Positions 30,255 through 41,574 of a stretch of 64,000 bases of DNA are shown here, one piece after another (the stretch's first letter is position 1; the number at the start of each line of letters is the position of its first letter). The DNA comes from Mesostigma viride (lineage: Eukaryota; Streptophyta; Mesostigmatophyceae; Mesostigmatales; Mesostigmataceae). The stretch spans positions 2,066,652-2,130,651 of the forward strand of contig RPFO01000167.1 in assembly GCA_009746045.1 (NCBI GenBank). Direction: 5' to 3'. Below the pieces are notes generated by a model. That model was not told the DNA's origin and did not search any database. It was given only the letters and a program-made list of their open reading frames with translations. A program made the translations under genes and the position numbers.

Positions 30255-31545
30255 GCCGGCTGTATGAGGGCTCACAGGCAGTAGTGCGGACTGCGGAAGG
30301 CACCACCCCACCATTCCCCCTTCACCACGGGGTGTGGCAAGGTTGTGTCCTGTCCCCATACCTGTTCATTATTGTCGTGGATCACGTCATGCGCCGAGCA
30401 CGTGCGCGCTTTACTGCTTAATTAAGGGGTTCGAGCCAGGCTTGGACATCCTTAACGAGAAAGAGCACGACGGGGTTGAGCCTCAGTGGCTACCGCCTGC
30501 CGGCCGACCTGATTTATGCGGATGACACCACCCTCATTGCGCGCCCCGAGGACATTCAGACCTGGCTGGACTGTCTGGGCCTGGAGGCGAGGGCGGTGGG
30601 GTTGGAGATTAGTGTCAAAACTGAGGCGATGGTGATTGGGGCCTCCAGTACACCGCCGCTGCCGCGCCTGCTCGACGGGACGACGGTCCCGTTCCGCGAC
30701 CGCTTCAAACTGTTAGGGAGCTGGCTCCCGGCTGACACCGCCGACGATGTGGACACCCGCATTGGCCTGGCCTGGGCTAGGCTCCGTTCGCTCAACACCT
30801 ACTGGCGCTCCAAGGGCCTGGGCGAACACCGCAAGCGCATGCTCTTCAAGGTCCTCGTCCTCACGGTGCTCACGTATGGCGCCGAGGCGTGGACACGCAC
30901 GTACCCCATGCACACTGGCATCTAGGCTAGACGGCACAGTTTACAGGATGCTCCGACAGGTCCTGAACGTAGGGTTTTCCAAGCGACCGTCATCAGAGTC
31001 TTTGTATCAGGGCATGCCTCGTATTTCGGACGAGATTAAACAGCGTAGGATAGCATTTGTAGGACACCTTGCTCGCACCAGCCAGATCGACACCGCCCTT
31101 GGTCTGGCCGGCCCCCAGCGGCTTGGCCAGCCAGGGCGGCACATTCTGACCTTGGCCTGGCCCCAAGGACATTCCCAAAAAGGTAGGGAAACATGTCACG
31201 AACTACGTACAGATGTTGCTGGATGACCTACTGGTCCCAGCTAGCCCAGTTTGAATACCACATCCACTCTCTCTCCCTTCTTTGGACCGCCATGCAGAAC
31301 AAGACGCGGTGGAAGAGGATTGTAAAGGCTCACACGCCCGACCCTGTGGGCAAACCACCTCCCCCCAAGCGGAGGAGGCGTTTTGATGAGTAGGGTAGTT
31401 AGGACTTTTCTAGACTAGCTAGATTAGAGTTAGGTTAGTTCGATTACGCGGCTCCTTCCACCCCACCCATCCATCAAGGAATATGTGCTACATGATCTCC
31501 CAACGGAGGCATGTTATAATTTAATTTAATTTAATTTAATTTTTT
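30254..31545 (+). mobile_element. 5'-truncated LINE with ORF2 C-terminal half
   Basis: Starts abruptly after the (AATTC)n tail with IRRLYEGSQAVVRTAEG. It continues through QGCVLSPYLFIIVVDHVM, the catalytic block LIYADDTTLIA (YADD), KTEAMVIG, the thumb-like FKLLGSWLPADTADDVDTRI and FKVLVLTVLTYGAEAWT. After a frameshift near 30900 it reads RTLRQ-type connection sequence (GHLARTSQIDTALGLAGPQ) to the basic C-terminus KPPPPKRRRRFDE with stop at 31391. The 3' UTR ends in ATATGTGCTACATGATCTCC and an (AATTT)n tail (31516-31545). At least two frameshifts or stops make it inactive. Confidence 0.82.
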
Positions 31546-32044
31546 AATGCCATGTAACTATACCTAAACAAATCTAGCTAGGAACAACTGCCCTGATCAG
31601 TGATCGATCACGTGAGATTAGCTGCATGCACCGTCTGTAGGTTAGTGCTCGATGATTGTAGGTTAGCCAGGCATGCATACATTTTCATTTCTTTTTTAAG
31701 TCCGTGACTATATATTTTAAAAATTATAATTACCTACATCGGAGTGAAGGCACCCAAACACAACCAAACGACTATACGGGAAGGTCAGCAGCGATACAAC
31801 GCCCACCGCGCTGGCCACCATATTCTAGCTGCTCTTTGAAAGTGCGGGCCTTGCGGCATAATGCTGGGCCCGTCCCACGTGAGGAGATGCCTGCCACTGA
31901 GGCTGAGCAGGTCGCAGCCCGCCCTGCGGAGGGGTCATGCACGTGATGAGTCTACCTGGTTGCCGGTGCGAGCTAACTGAAGTGCCCTACTAGCTGCAGG
32001 CGCCGGCTGTTGCTTCACATGTGGTGCTGGTGATAAGTGGCATA
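31546..32044. other. Spacer between LINE fragments
   Basis: Nothing recognisable beyond short repeats. ORFs are short and without domains. Confidence 0.4.
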
Positions 32045-32290
32045 CCTAGGTACAAGTCCTCCTTGCGGACGTAGTCAGTGCATGAGCAGCATAGCCCACA
32101 TAGTGCCACGGAGAATTGATTGCAGCATGTTGGTGACCGTGCTGTCCATGGCTTTTTTGCGAGGTCGGCTGAGAGGGTCCACAGCTCAGCCCCATACGTG
32201 AGAACAGGATGGGCCAGGACCTTAAACAGGCGATCCTGTTACTCTAGCTTGCCCAAGGGCTTGCGCCACTGCACTGACAGCGCCCTGCCG
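32045..32290 (-). mobile_element. LINE ORF2 fragment, minus strand
   Basis: The complement reads RLFKVLAHPVLTYGAELWT then LSADLAKK, matching the RT thumb/connection block KVLVLTVLTYGAEAWT of the 30.3-kb copy. It is interrupted by frame breaks and has no ends. Confidence 0.65.
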
Positions 32291-32350
32291 TATCAATTGG
32301 CGTAAAGTGTGCATGCCAGGTGGCGCGAGGGGGTCGGAGATACCAAGGCT

Positions 32351-32500
32351 AGACCGACAACCAGCGCAGGCCAGAAATCGGGAGAATCCGGACCATGGTA
32401 GCTCAAGCCTGCCACTATCTTGTCCGCGTGTTCGAGTCGTTCAGGATGATGAATATGAATGGTGATGGAAATGTTTAGCCTTGTGCATTGAAATTATGGG
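32351..32500 (+). repeat. R1 dispersed repeat
   Basis: Begins ACCAGCGCAGGCCAGAAATC, then ATCCGGACCATGGTAGCTC, CAGGATGATGAATATGAATG and ends near GAAATTATGG. It corresponds to the first 150 bp of the long R1 copies. Confidence 0.75.
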
Positions 32501-33942
32501 CCGGAGATACGGTGGTCCACGCGTCGTCCTTGCAGCTGGGGAGTAAGCTACCCAGCAACTAGGAGTTCGCGCCGCTAACAAGGCCCACTTCATTCCCACG
32601 CCGGCCTACTGTAGCTCGAACACAGGACCAGCCAGAGGATTGTGCATCCGGCTCTCCTCGGGATGGACGACGCGTGGCATGTTACTACGGAATTCGGCAC
32701 CTAATATACGGCTCGACCTGGGAGTTTGAGCAAGGTTTTGTAAAACATACATAATTGGGCTTTTGACAGATCTGTAAAGTTAGGGCCCGAAAAATACAGA
32801 TGGCTAGGCGTATATGCAGATCTGTTTTTTTAATACAGATCTGTACGTAAACTCCGACGTAATGCCTTTACGTCTTCGGGGGTCGAAGTGCAGGCCGTGC
32901 TCAGTACCTGGAAGCAAAATTCAGCCATGGCTACGAATAGAGGAATGTCAGCCGTATGACCTGCACACGAGGGTAATTAAGAAATCAAGCCGAAGTTAAT
33001 CCTGCATCTGAGCGAGCAGAATAATTGCAAACACAACAGCAATTGTGCGACAGACCAAACAATATCGCCGCGTGCACTAGGCTCTGTATTCTGGTCACAC
33101 CCAGATGCATTGGCTACATTGGATTAGGCGCCTTAACGAACTGAGTCGAGGCAAAACGCGAGGAGCGCCATCTAAGCAGTTGCTTGTCATGTCTATACGC
33201 CCGGGCATCTCATGATCTGTCTACCATGCACGCATTTTCCTTGGATGAATCAAACAGCTTTTGACATTTTAATGGCGACAATGAAGTCCGGCCACGACAA
33301 TATAGCGCTGCTCAGAGCTTCGTTGCCGAGAAAGGTTTAAGAGGTGCTTTGTCCGGGCAGATAATGTAACTCTGCCTAGACCCCGGTAGCTTTCAGCACG
33401 CGCATATTGCTTGAGGTAAGCGAGCCACGACGCCTACAGGTGCTCCTGCCGAGGTGGAGACCTCCGAGAGCACGTGGATTAGGCTCATGCGTCAAAGCAG
33501 CATCGACCTTCATTCTCATGGTGTGGAAGGTCACTTTTCAGGATTAACAAATCTGAATGTTGATTGCCTGTTCATTTCCCGTCAATTGAGCAGCGATTGA
33601 AACCATGAGCCATGCAAGTGCAAGGTGCAGAATTCAGTTGATGAACCCAAGCCGGTAATGTGCAAAATAGATGAACCCAAGTAATATGTGCAGATGTTTC
33701 GTCCCACTGGCTGTGTGCTATTGCATGAACCGTGTAGGCCCTTGGCGTGTACTCACTTGCTGCAACCGTGCCCACAGCTGCTTGTCAATACACGCGGCAG
33801 GCACGACTTTTGCCGCGAGGTGAAACATTTAACTCCCCCACACCTTGCATTTTTCACTCTTTCTTTTCCCTATCCATCCTACCCCCCAGCACACACACAC
33901 GCCAACATACATACACATGCACATAAATGTTCACACACACAT

Positions 33943-36014
33943 GCACACACGCACACACGCACACACGCACACACGCACACACGCACACACGCACACACGC
34001 ACACACGCACACACGCACACACGCACACACGCACACACGCACACACGCACACACGCACACACGCACACACGCACACACGCACACACGCACACACGCACAC
34101 ACGCACACACGCACACACGCACACACGCACACACGCACACACGCACACACGCACACACGCACACACGCACACACGCACACACGCACACACGCACACACGC
34201 ACACACGCACACACGCACACACGCACACACGCACACACGCACACACGCACACACGCACACACGCACACACGCACACACGCACACACGCACACACGCACAC
34301 ACGCACACACGCACACACGCACACACGCACACACGCACACACGCACACACGCACACACGCACACACGCACACACGCACACACGCACACACGCACACACGC
34401 ACACACGCACACACGCACACACGCACACACGCACACACGCACACACGCACACACGCACACACGCACACACGCACACACGCACACACGCACACACGCACAC
34501 ACGCACACACGCACACACGCACACACGCACACACGCACACACGCACACACGCACACACGCACACACGCACACACGCACACACGCACACACGCACACACGC
34601 ACACACGCACACACGCACACACGCACACACGCACACACGCACACACGCACACACGCACACACGCACACACGCACACACGCACACACGCACACACGCACAC
34701 ACGCACACACGCACACACGCACACACGCACACACGCACACACGCACACACGCACACACGCACACACGCACACACGCACACACGCACACACGCACACACGC
34801 ACACACGCACACACGCACACACGCACACACGCACACACGCACACACGCACACACGCACACACGCACACACGCACACACGCACACACGCACACACGCACAC
34901 ACGCACACACGCACACACGCACACACGCACACACGCACACACGCACACACGCACACACGCACACACGCACACACGCACACACGCACACACGCACACACGC
35001 ACACACGCACACACGCACACACGCACACACGCACACACGCACACACGCACACACGCACACACGCACACACGCACACACGCACACACGCACACACGCACAC
35101 ACGCACACACGCACACACGCACACACGCACACACGCACACACGCACACACGCACACACGCACACACGCACACACGCACACACGCACACACGCACACACGC
35201 ACACACGCACACACGCACACACGCACACACGCACACACGCACACACGCACACACGCACACACGCACACACGCACACACGCACACACGCACACACGCACAC
35301 ACGCACACACGCACACACGCACACACGCACACACGCACACACGCACACACGCACACACGCACACACGCACACACGCACACACGCACACACGCACACACGC
35401 ACACACGCACACACGCACACACGCACACACGCACACACGCACACACGCACACACGCACACACGCACACACGCACACACGCACACACGCACACACGCACAC
35501 ACGCACACACGCACACACGCACACACGCACACACGCACACACGCACACACGCACACACGCACACACGCACACACGCACACACGCACACACGCACACACGC
35601 ACACACGCACACACGCACACACGCACACACGCACACACGCACACACGCACACACGCACACACGCACACACGCACACACGCACACACGCACACACGCACAC
35701 ACGCACACACGCACACACGCACACACGCACACACGCACACACGCACACACGCACACACGCACACACGCACACACGCACACACGCACACACGCACACACGC
35801 ACACACGCACACACGCACACACGCACACACGCACACACGCACACACGCACACACGCACACACGCACACACGCACACACGCACACACGCACACACGCACAC
35901 ACGCACACACGCACACACGCACACACGCACACACGCACACACGCACACACGCACACACGCACACACGCACACACGCACACACGCACACACGCACACACGC
36001 ACACACGCACACAC
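33943..36014. repeat. Perfect (GCACACAC)259 array
   Basis: Exactly 259 uninterrupted copies of an 8-bp unit with no visible mismatch, followed by about 160 bp of degenerate CA-rich sequence. It is strictly alternating purine-pyrimidine and so a strong candidate for left-handed DNA. All of the 700-830-codon ORFs here (repeats of THTRTHAH or CVRVCVCA) are artefacts because both strands lack stops. Confidence 0.99.
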
Positions 36015-37575
36015 ATGCACACTGTGACATACACATGTATGCACACAATATCACACGCATGCTCACACCCACGTGCGCACATGCACGCTAACACATGCAC
36101 ACAAACATGTGCACACACCCACCAGCACACGTGCACATGCATACAAACGCACACAAACACAGGCAGACTTGCACACATGCGCCACACACATCAATCCATC
36201 ACCAATAAACTGGTTGCTTGGACCCAACGACCTTCTTACTCGCCTGTCCACCCAATGTTCTGCCCATCCTCCCGCCTGCCCGCCTGCAAGTCTGCCACCC
36301 GCCTATCTGCCCACCCATCTGTCAACCTGCCTGCCTGCCTGCTTGTGTGCATGCCTGTGGGCCTGCATGTGCACCTGCGCCCATGCACTTACTTATTATG
36401 CCCCCATGGCACATACATGCAGCCTAGCTAGTTGAGTGTCTCTAGGCACGCGCACATGGGTGGCTACATGGGCATTTGCCTGTGTCTTGGGCTGCATGGG
36501 GCGTTGGGCTGATTAGTTCAAGAGTGGGCGGGAAGACGGTGGTATAATTGGGTGGGTAGGGACGGAGTGGATGGATGATTGGGGGGGTTGGATGCGGGTG
36601 GGACTCAAGTTAGTGTTAAGTCCAATGTTGCCTATAGCATCAACAAAAATAAGCGAGAAAGCAGCCTAAATTCAAGGAGCCTACTTCTTGTAACATGTGC
36701 CAAACTGCAATTAATGGTTGCAGGCTCACAAGCTGCCAGATTCATAACGCAAATGGAATGAATTGCATGGTTACAGGACAAGCGTGTGGTTGGAAATCTT
36801 ACAATGCGTGGCAACGTCTCTTTCATGTGCCCACTGAGAACCGCTGTTCTTCGACACAAGAAGGCTTTGGCAAGCAACGAGCTTCGGCCAGGGCCTTCAT
36901 TTCAAGGAACCGTGTGTGAAGCAAGAACTCAGGATTTACAAACAGAAACTATACCTAACTTTGCGACCTTCATGCAGTATGTCATGTGCATGGCTATGTA
37001 GTATGTGCCAACAATCACAACGAAAACGCGCGAAATTGCAAACATTGCCATGGAAGGGCAGGAGCCACGCACGCAGCAAATTAAAACGGCTCGTGAACCA
37101 GTCTGTCGGGCATAAAGGCAGCAAAGTCTGGCCAGCAATAATGCAGTGCGATGCGAGACAAACCCGGTAAATATGGGCAGGCAGGCGCAGCTCGTCCTCA
37201 GCAGTGCTATATAACGTGACGGCGCCTTATTTCCGCGTGCACGGTGCCGAACATGGCACTGGCCTGATTCCAGTTGCAGCAACGCCAGATGCCTTCCCGT
37301 CATAGAGCAGAGGCTTCACGTACGTCGACATCGTTGGCTACCAATCGCTATGCTTCCCGTGATAATGCACTACGCGTCCGAACAAAATGTCGAGAAAGCA
37401 AACAATCTACACGCGAGAGAACTGGGCTGATAGCTTTTCAGTACTGGTTTTACCGTGCCTTCAAATTCCATTAGCTTACTTAACCATGGCTGACTAATTT
37501 TAGCTAATTTACAGGTATTTGTACCACTGGCCGCACCGCCCGCAATCCCCGCATGCATGGCCCGGGACGAGTCTC
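36015..37575. other. Interior of the Mutator-like element, right part
   Basis: A degenerate CA/TG-rich tail of the array (to about 36190), then CTGCC-rich sequence (36240-36360) and unremarkable DNA. No ORF over about 125 codons and no recognisable domain. Confidence 0.45.
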
Positions 37576-37705
37576 GAAGACGTAAGGACATTACGTCGGA
37601 GTTTACGTACAGATCTGTATTAAAAAAACAGATCTGTATTTACGCCTAGCCATCTGTATTTTTCGGGCCCTAACTTTACAGATCTGTCAAAAGCTCTACA
37701 TAATT

Positions 37706-39355
37706 ATGTATTCTGTAAGCATCCGTGGCTTCCGTGCACTAGGTACATAGTGCATCGTCTCCAAGTGACTCCAACCGATCCACGCGTGGTCGTGGCTTGC
37801 CACGTAAATAAAAGCGCACGGCATTATCCTTGGGTTGCGACTTCGTGTGCACATATGCGTCTAGTTCAACTGGTTTTCCATGGTCATTTCATTTCTTTCC
37901 ACTGTACTTCAGTGACTTCATCAGGGAACCGGCAGGTGCATTAAATTGCCGTACTTGCGTCGGAGCGCCTTTAGGTTCCTTCGTGGATTTCCCATCCAAT
38001 TAACAGCATTTCGACACCATTGCATCTACAGAGAATCAGTCTGCCCAATCTTAGATCAGCCTCAGGTCAAGCGGCCACCGATTTCACTGCCCCAGCTGGA
38101 ATTCCTGCCCAATTTCACCCAGTGGGAACTTTTTTAGAATTACCATGGCGAAATCTCAGTTTCGCTGATGCTGCCTAGGCTGACGCGCAACGGCTTGGCA
38201 TCTGCTTTACTGCCGGGTAAGATTCCACAGGCTTTGCATGGTCTCGCTATTTTTCTTCGGACTTCACCCTTTTGCAATCCAGGGGCAATCGTTCAATCCC
38301 CTTTCGTACAGTTCGGGTTCTGCTGAAATGCGCAACAAATAAAGACAGGTTCCCCTTTCTTGACTGCTGACGAGCAATGCACCGAGCTCCATGATGTTAA
38401 CTGGCCCAGGAATTCCTTCTTTTGTTGATGTTGTATTATAGTGTCGCTAGGTAGGGCCTCGCACTGCGGGGCACCCACCCACTGCGAGGCAGCCATGCCG
38501 GATTCTTTTTAGGCAGCGCATGATTATTCCCAGAGCCATCTCGCCATGCAATCGCTGACAACCGCGCAGTTGAACATGTATCTGCTGGCCTAGCTAGGCG
38601 TGTAGTCGCACTTTAACACTCTCTGTTTGCATATGTGCCTGTGGTTTCCTGGCTGGCATCTTTGGCTCTTCTGTCGTAATCGTTTTCATGGTCGCGGTGG
38701 GATTCTATGGCGCCGTCATATCCACTTACGTGCAGCTGTTGACTTGGGCGCGGCACTACCGGCTTCCTTGCTTCCTCGGGCAGCACGCATGGCACGCACG
38801 CTGGCAACCCGTCACTTGCCTGCCATTATTTGAACTCATCAATCGAGTTGATGCAGTCCCCCTAGATTCGGCCCATCCGACCCCCTGTCTGGTCCGTCAG
38901 GGAGCCAACCGTAACTTCATCCTCGTGGCCCCTCTCGGACAATGGCGCCTTGCGTTGCCTTGTGATCAAAGCTGACAAAGCATCCACTCAACCAATCGCA
39001 ACCGATCGCTGCGCTGGGCGGCCACGCTGCGGCCATTAGCCACTTTATAAGTCAATTATATTTGACTGTCGGTCCCCGTTAGGGAGTCTGGGGTCTCATC
39101 CCTGGGGCCATCATTCCATCAACCGAGCTGACACAGGTGGTGGGGGGGTTCCGGTCGGCCGGTCCACATACAGCCACATAGACTTGTCTCGTTGATACAT
39201 GGCCAGCCACAAGCTGTTGTCTAGTTGATCCATCTTGCCTCTTCGATACATATCACGGGCGATCCCTCTGTCGGCTCGGGAACAACAGTGAAGTCCCCGC
39301 AGCCAGCGTCCCTGAGCAAGGACACCCCTACAGCGGCCGGACCAGCTCTTCTACC
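37706..39355. other. Spacer and promoter region upstream of the LRR gene
   Basis: 1.65 kb without a recognisable gene. The last 300 bp presumably hold the promoter and 5' UTR of the LRR gene. The longest ORF (about 38688-38975) has no domain signal. Confidence 0.45.
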
Positions 39356-41116
39356 ATGCTTACCCGCTCCTCCCAGCTCACCCTGGAGCAGGTCATGGCC
39401 GTCCCTGGTATCGGCGCCCAGGTGATGTCCCTCCTCCCCATCCCTTACCGCGTGCGACTCCGCCGCACGTGCCGCACCTTCCTCGCGTCTGTCGACGAAT
39501 CCCTCCTGAAGGTAAACGAGCTGTTCGGGGAGGACATGGCGGGGGACGCCTGCGCGCCGGGCGCCAACGGACTCTCCTGGCTGCTGACCAAGTGCCCCGA
39601 CCTGAAGGCCCTCAGCACGGCGACACGCGCAGAGCACGCGGCGCCGTGGCAGGACCGCGTGCGCGTGTCCCTCTGGTTCCCCTGGGGGATGCCGGATTGG
39701 ACCCTGGCGGGCCCCACGTCGCTTCAACAGGTCGCCAGCAGATACCAGGGGCTCACGGACCTGAACGTGGCCTCCTGCCGAGGCGTGAAGGATGCAGGAA
39801 TTATCGCGATCGCGAGGGCGTGCCCGGGGCTCACGGCGCTGGACGTCTCCGACTGCTACGTGCGGGACAGGGCGATCATCGCGGTGGCAGAGTCGTGCCG
39901 GGGTCTGGTCCGGCTCGCCGTCACGGACTGTGACTGGGTGTCGGACGCCAGCTTCGAGGCGCTGGCTGCGCACTGCCACGACCTGGAGGCGCTGGACGCA
40001 AACAACACGGACGTGACGGACCACGGCGTGATTGAGGTAGCGCTCCACTGCCCGCGGTTGCGCCGCCTGCTGCTCTCGGAGGGCGTGTCGGACGACGGCA
40101 TCGCCAGCGTCGCGCAGAACTGCCCGCGGCTCGAGCATCTTGGGATCCCGCATTGCGACGACATGACGGATGACGCGTTGATGATGATCGCGGCGGGGTG
40201 CCCCCGGCTGACGCAGCTCGACGCCATCCGTTCGGGGATTGGGGACGAGGGTCTGATTCTGCTGGCGGAGGCGTGTGCTGGCTTACGCCACCTGGACGTC
40301 TCGTGGACCGATGTCACCGATGCGGGCGTTTGCGCGGTCGCGGGTCACTGTCCACGGCTGGACTATCTGGACGTGAGCCAGTGCGAGGGGGTGACCGATG
40401 CCGGCATAAAATCTCTAGCCAGCAAGTGCGCCGGCCTGAGGAGTCTCGCGGTGGCAAGGTGCCACGCGGTGACGGATGCTGGCATTCGTGCGGTGGCGGA
40501 GAGTTGCCCAGGGTTGCGGGCACTGACCATGCGGAGCCATTCTGTCACGGGGGACAGCTTAAGGGCAATCGCTGCCCACTGTCCCGATCTCACGTACTTG
40601 GACATGACCCACTGTTCCGTGAGCGGCGCCAGCCTGGCGGCGCTCGCCAAGGGCTGTTTGAAGTTGGAGTATTTGGACGTGACGTCGTCGGGTTGTTGGA
40701 CGAGTTCCGCGGTGGCTGCGATCAGCCGTCACAGCACGCGCTTGCGGATGTTCGGTGCTGCGGAGAATTTCCTCTCGGAGGGTGAGGTGCGGAAGCTGGT
40801 CCGTGAGAGGGGCCACAACTTGCGGGAGCTCAGCCTGTCGACGGCGGTCGTGAACGACAAGACGGTCGCATTGATCGCCGAGAGATGCCCGCGCTTGCAG
40901 CGGCTGGTGCTGGAGTATGGCAGATTGACAGTCAAGAGCGTGCGTGTCCTCGCGGCGCGCTGCAAGGGGCTGCGCCTCCTGAACGCCCATGGGTGCGGCC
41001 TCACGCGCGCCGACCTGAGGGTGCTGAGTAAGGACCGGTGCCACACGTCGGGCGCGCTGGATGAGCTCTATTCTGTGAGCAGTGATGAAGAGTCGGAGGA
41101 AAGCGATGACGAATAG
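39356..41116 (+). CDS. F-box-like leucine-rich repeat protein (AMN1/FBXL type)
   Basis: Single-exon gene, 586 aa; ATG in a good context (TCTACCATGC). Residues about 8-50 resemble an F-box (LTLEQVMAVPGIGAQVMSLL, then YRVRLRRTCRTFLASV) but are not a clear match. From about 131 to 565 there are 17 leucine-rich repeats of 24-26 residues of the cysteine-containing type: L..LDVS.C..VTDAGI.A.A..CP. The C-terminus is a Ser/acidic tail (SSDEESEESDDE). Proteins of this type are usually substrate receptors of SCF ubiquitin ligases (FBXL2/20, AMN1, EBF), or AMN1-like proteins without an F-box. The substrate cannot be inferred. It is the only intact gene here with no intron, and coding GC is high. Confidence 0.88.
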   Translation: MLTRSSQLTLEQVMAVPGIGAQVMSLLPIPYRVRLRRTCRTFLASVDESLLKVNELFGEDMAGDACAPGANGLSWLLTKCPDLKALSTATRAEHAAPWQDRVRVSLWFPWGMPDWTLAGPTSLQQVASRYQGLTDLNVASCRGVKDAGIIAIARACPGLTALDVSDCYVRDRAIIAVAESCRGLVRLAVTDCDWVSDASFEALAAHCHDLEALDANNTDVTDHGVIEVALHCPRLRRLLLSEGVSDDGIASVAQNCPRLEHLGIPHCDDMTDDALMMIAAGCPRLTQLDAIRSGIGDEGLILLAEACAGLRHLDVSWTDVTDAGVCAVAGHCPRLDYLDVSQCEGVTDAGIKSLASKCAGLRSLAVARCHAVTDAGIRAVAESCPGLRALTMRSHSVTGDSLRAIAAHCPDLTYLDMTHCSVSGASLAALAKGCLKLEYLDVTSSGCWTSSAVAAISRHSTRLRMFGAAENFLSEGEVRKLVRERGHNLRELSLSTAVVNDKTVALIAERCPRLQRLVLEYGRLTVKSVRVLAARCKGLRLLNAHGCGLTRADLRVLSKDRCHTSGALDELYSVSSDEESEESDDE

Positions 41117-41560
41117 GACCTGGGCGCCGGGATGGCGATGTTTCTTAATTAATTAATGCATTTAGCGTGGGCAGTGCTTCTAATGGTGCAACATGTGCAT
41201 GATCAGTTGTTTCACTTAATTACCCGCAAATTTTCCCCGTGTCAACATGTCAACTATGTATTGATGCGCATCATTGGGTCTCACACCAACTTTTGATTTG
41301 TGTATGTAAGACTTCGTGTGTATCTTGAGAGAGACCACATTGTACGTAACAGGATTCCACCATTTTTATCGATGAATTTTTCAATGTTACGGCATGCAAT
41401 TTTGGCCAGCCCCCCATGCAAGCGTGGCCAGACGTGAAGCCTGCGTATATGCTGCACATGCACCTGCATGAGACAACTATAGACTTGGCATGTTTACAAT
41501 AAAATCATGGATTAATTTAATGAAAATTCGAATGGTCCATGATGATCATGCGCTATATGG
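41117..41560. other. Region downstream of the LRR gene
   Basis: 3' UTR and AT-rich spacer with a TTAATTAATTAA stretch at 41146. No gene was seen. Confidence 0.4.
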
Positions 41561-41574
41561 CGCAAGCTAGATGT

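Larger units (their letters stand above)
32757..37696. mobile_element. 4,940-bp Mutator-like element with 121-bp inverted repeats
   Basis: Terminal inverted repeats of 121 bp (32757-32877 and 37576-37696) differ at only a few positions. They start GGGCTTTTGACAG or GAGCTTTTGACAG and carry repeated ACAGATCTGT palindromes. They are flanked by a perfect 9-bp duplication TACATAATT (32748-32756 and 37697-37705). Long inverted repeats with 9-bp duplications are characteristic of Mutator-like elements. Inside is a 2,072-bp (ACACACGC) array plus about 2.7 kb of unrecognised sequence. No transposase was found, so it is non-autonomous. The high similarity of the two ends suggests a fairly recent insertion. 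Confidence 0.85.

Noticed and set aside
33688-36431. Overlapping ORFs of 700-834 codons on both strands
   Set aside because: They are translations of the (GCACACAC)n array, which has no stop codon in any frame; no unique protein sequence.
38613-38975. Small gene upstream of the LRR gene
   Set aside because: ORFs of 64-95 codons without conserved motifs, splice support or coding composition.
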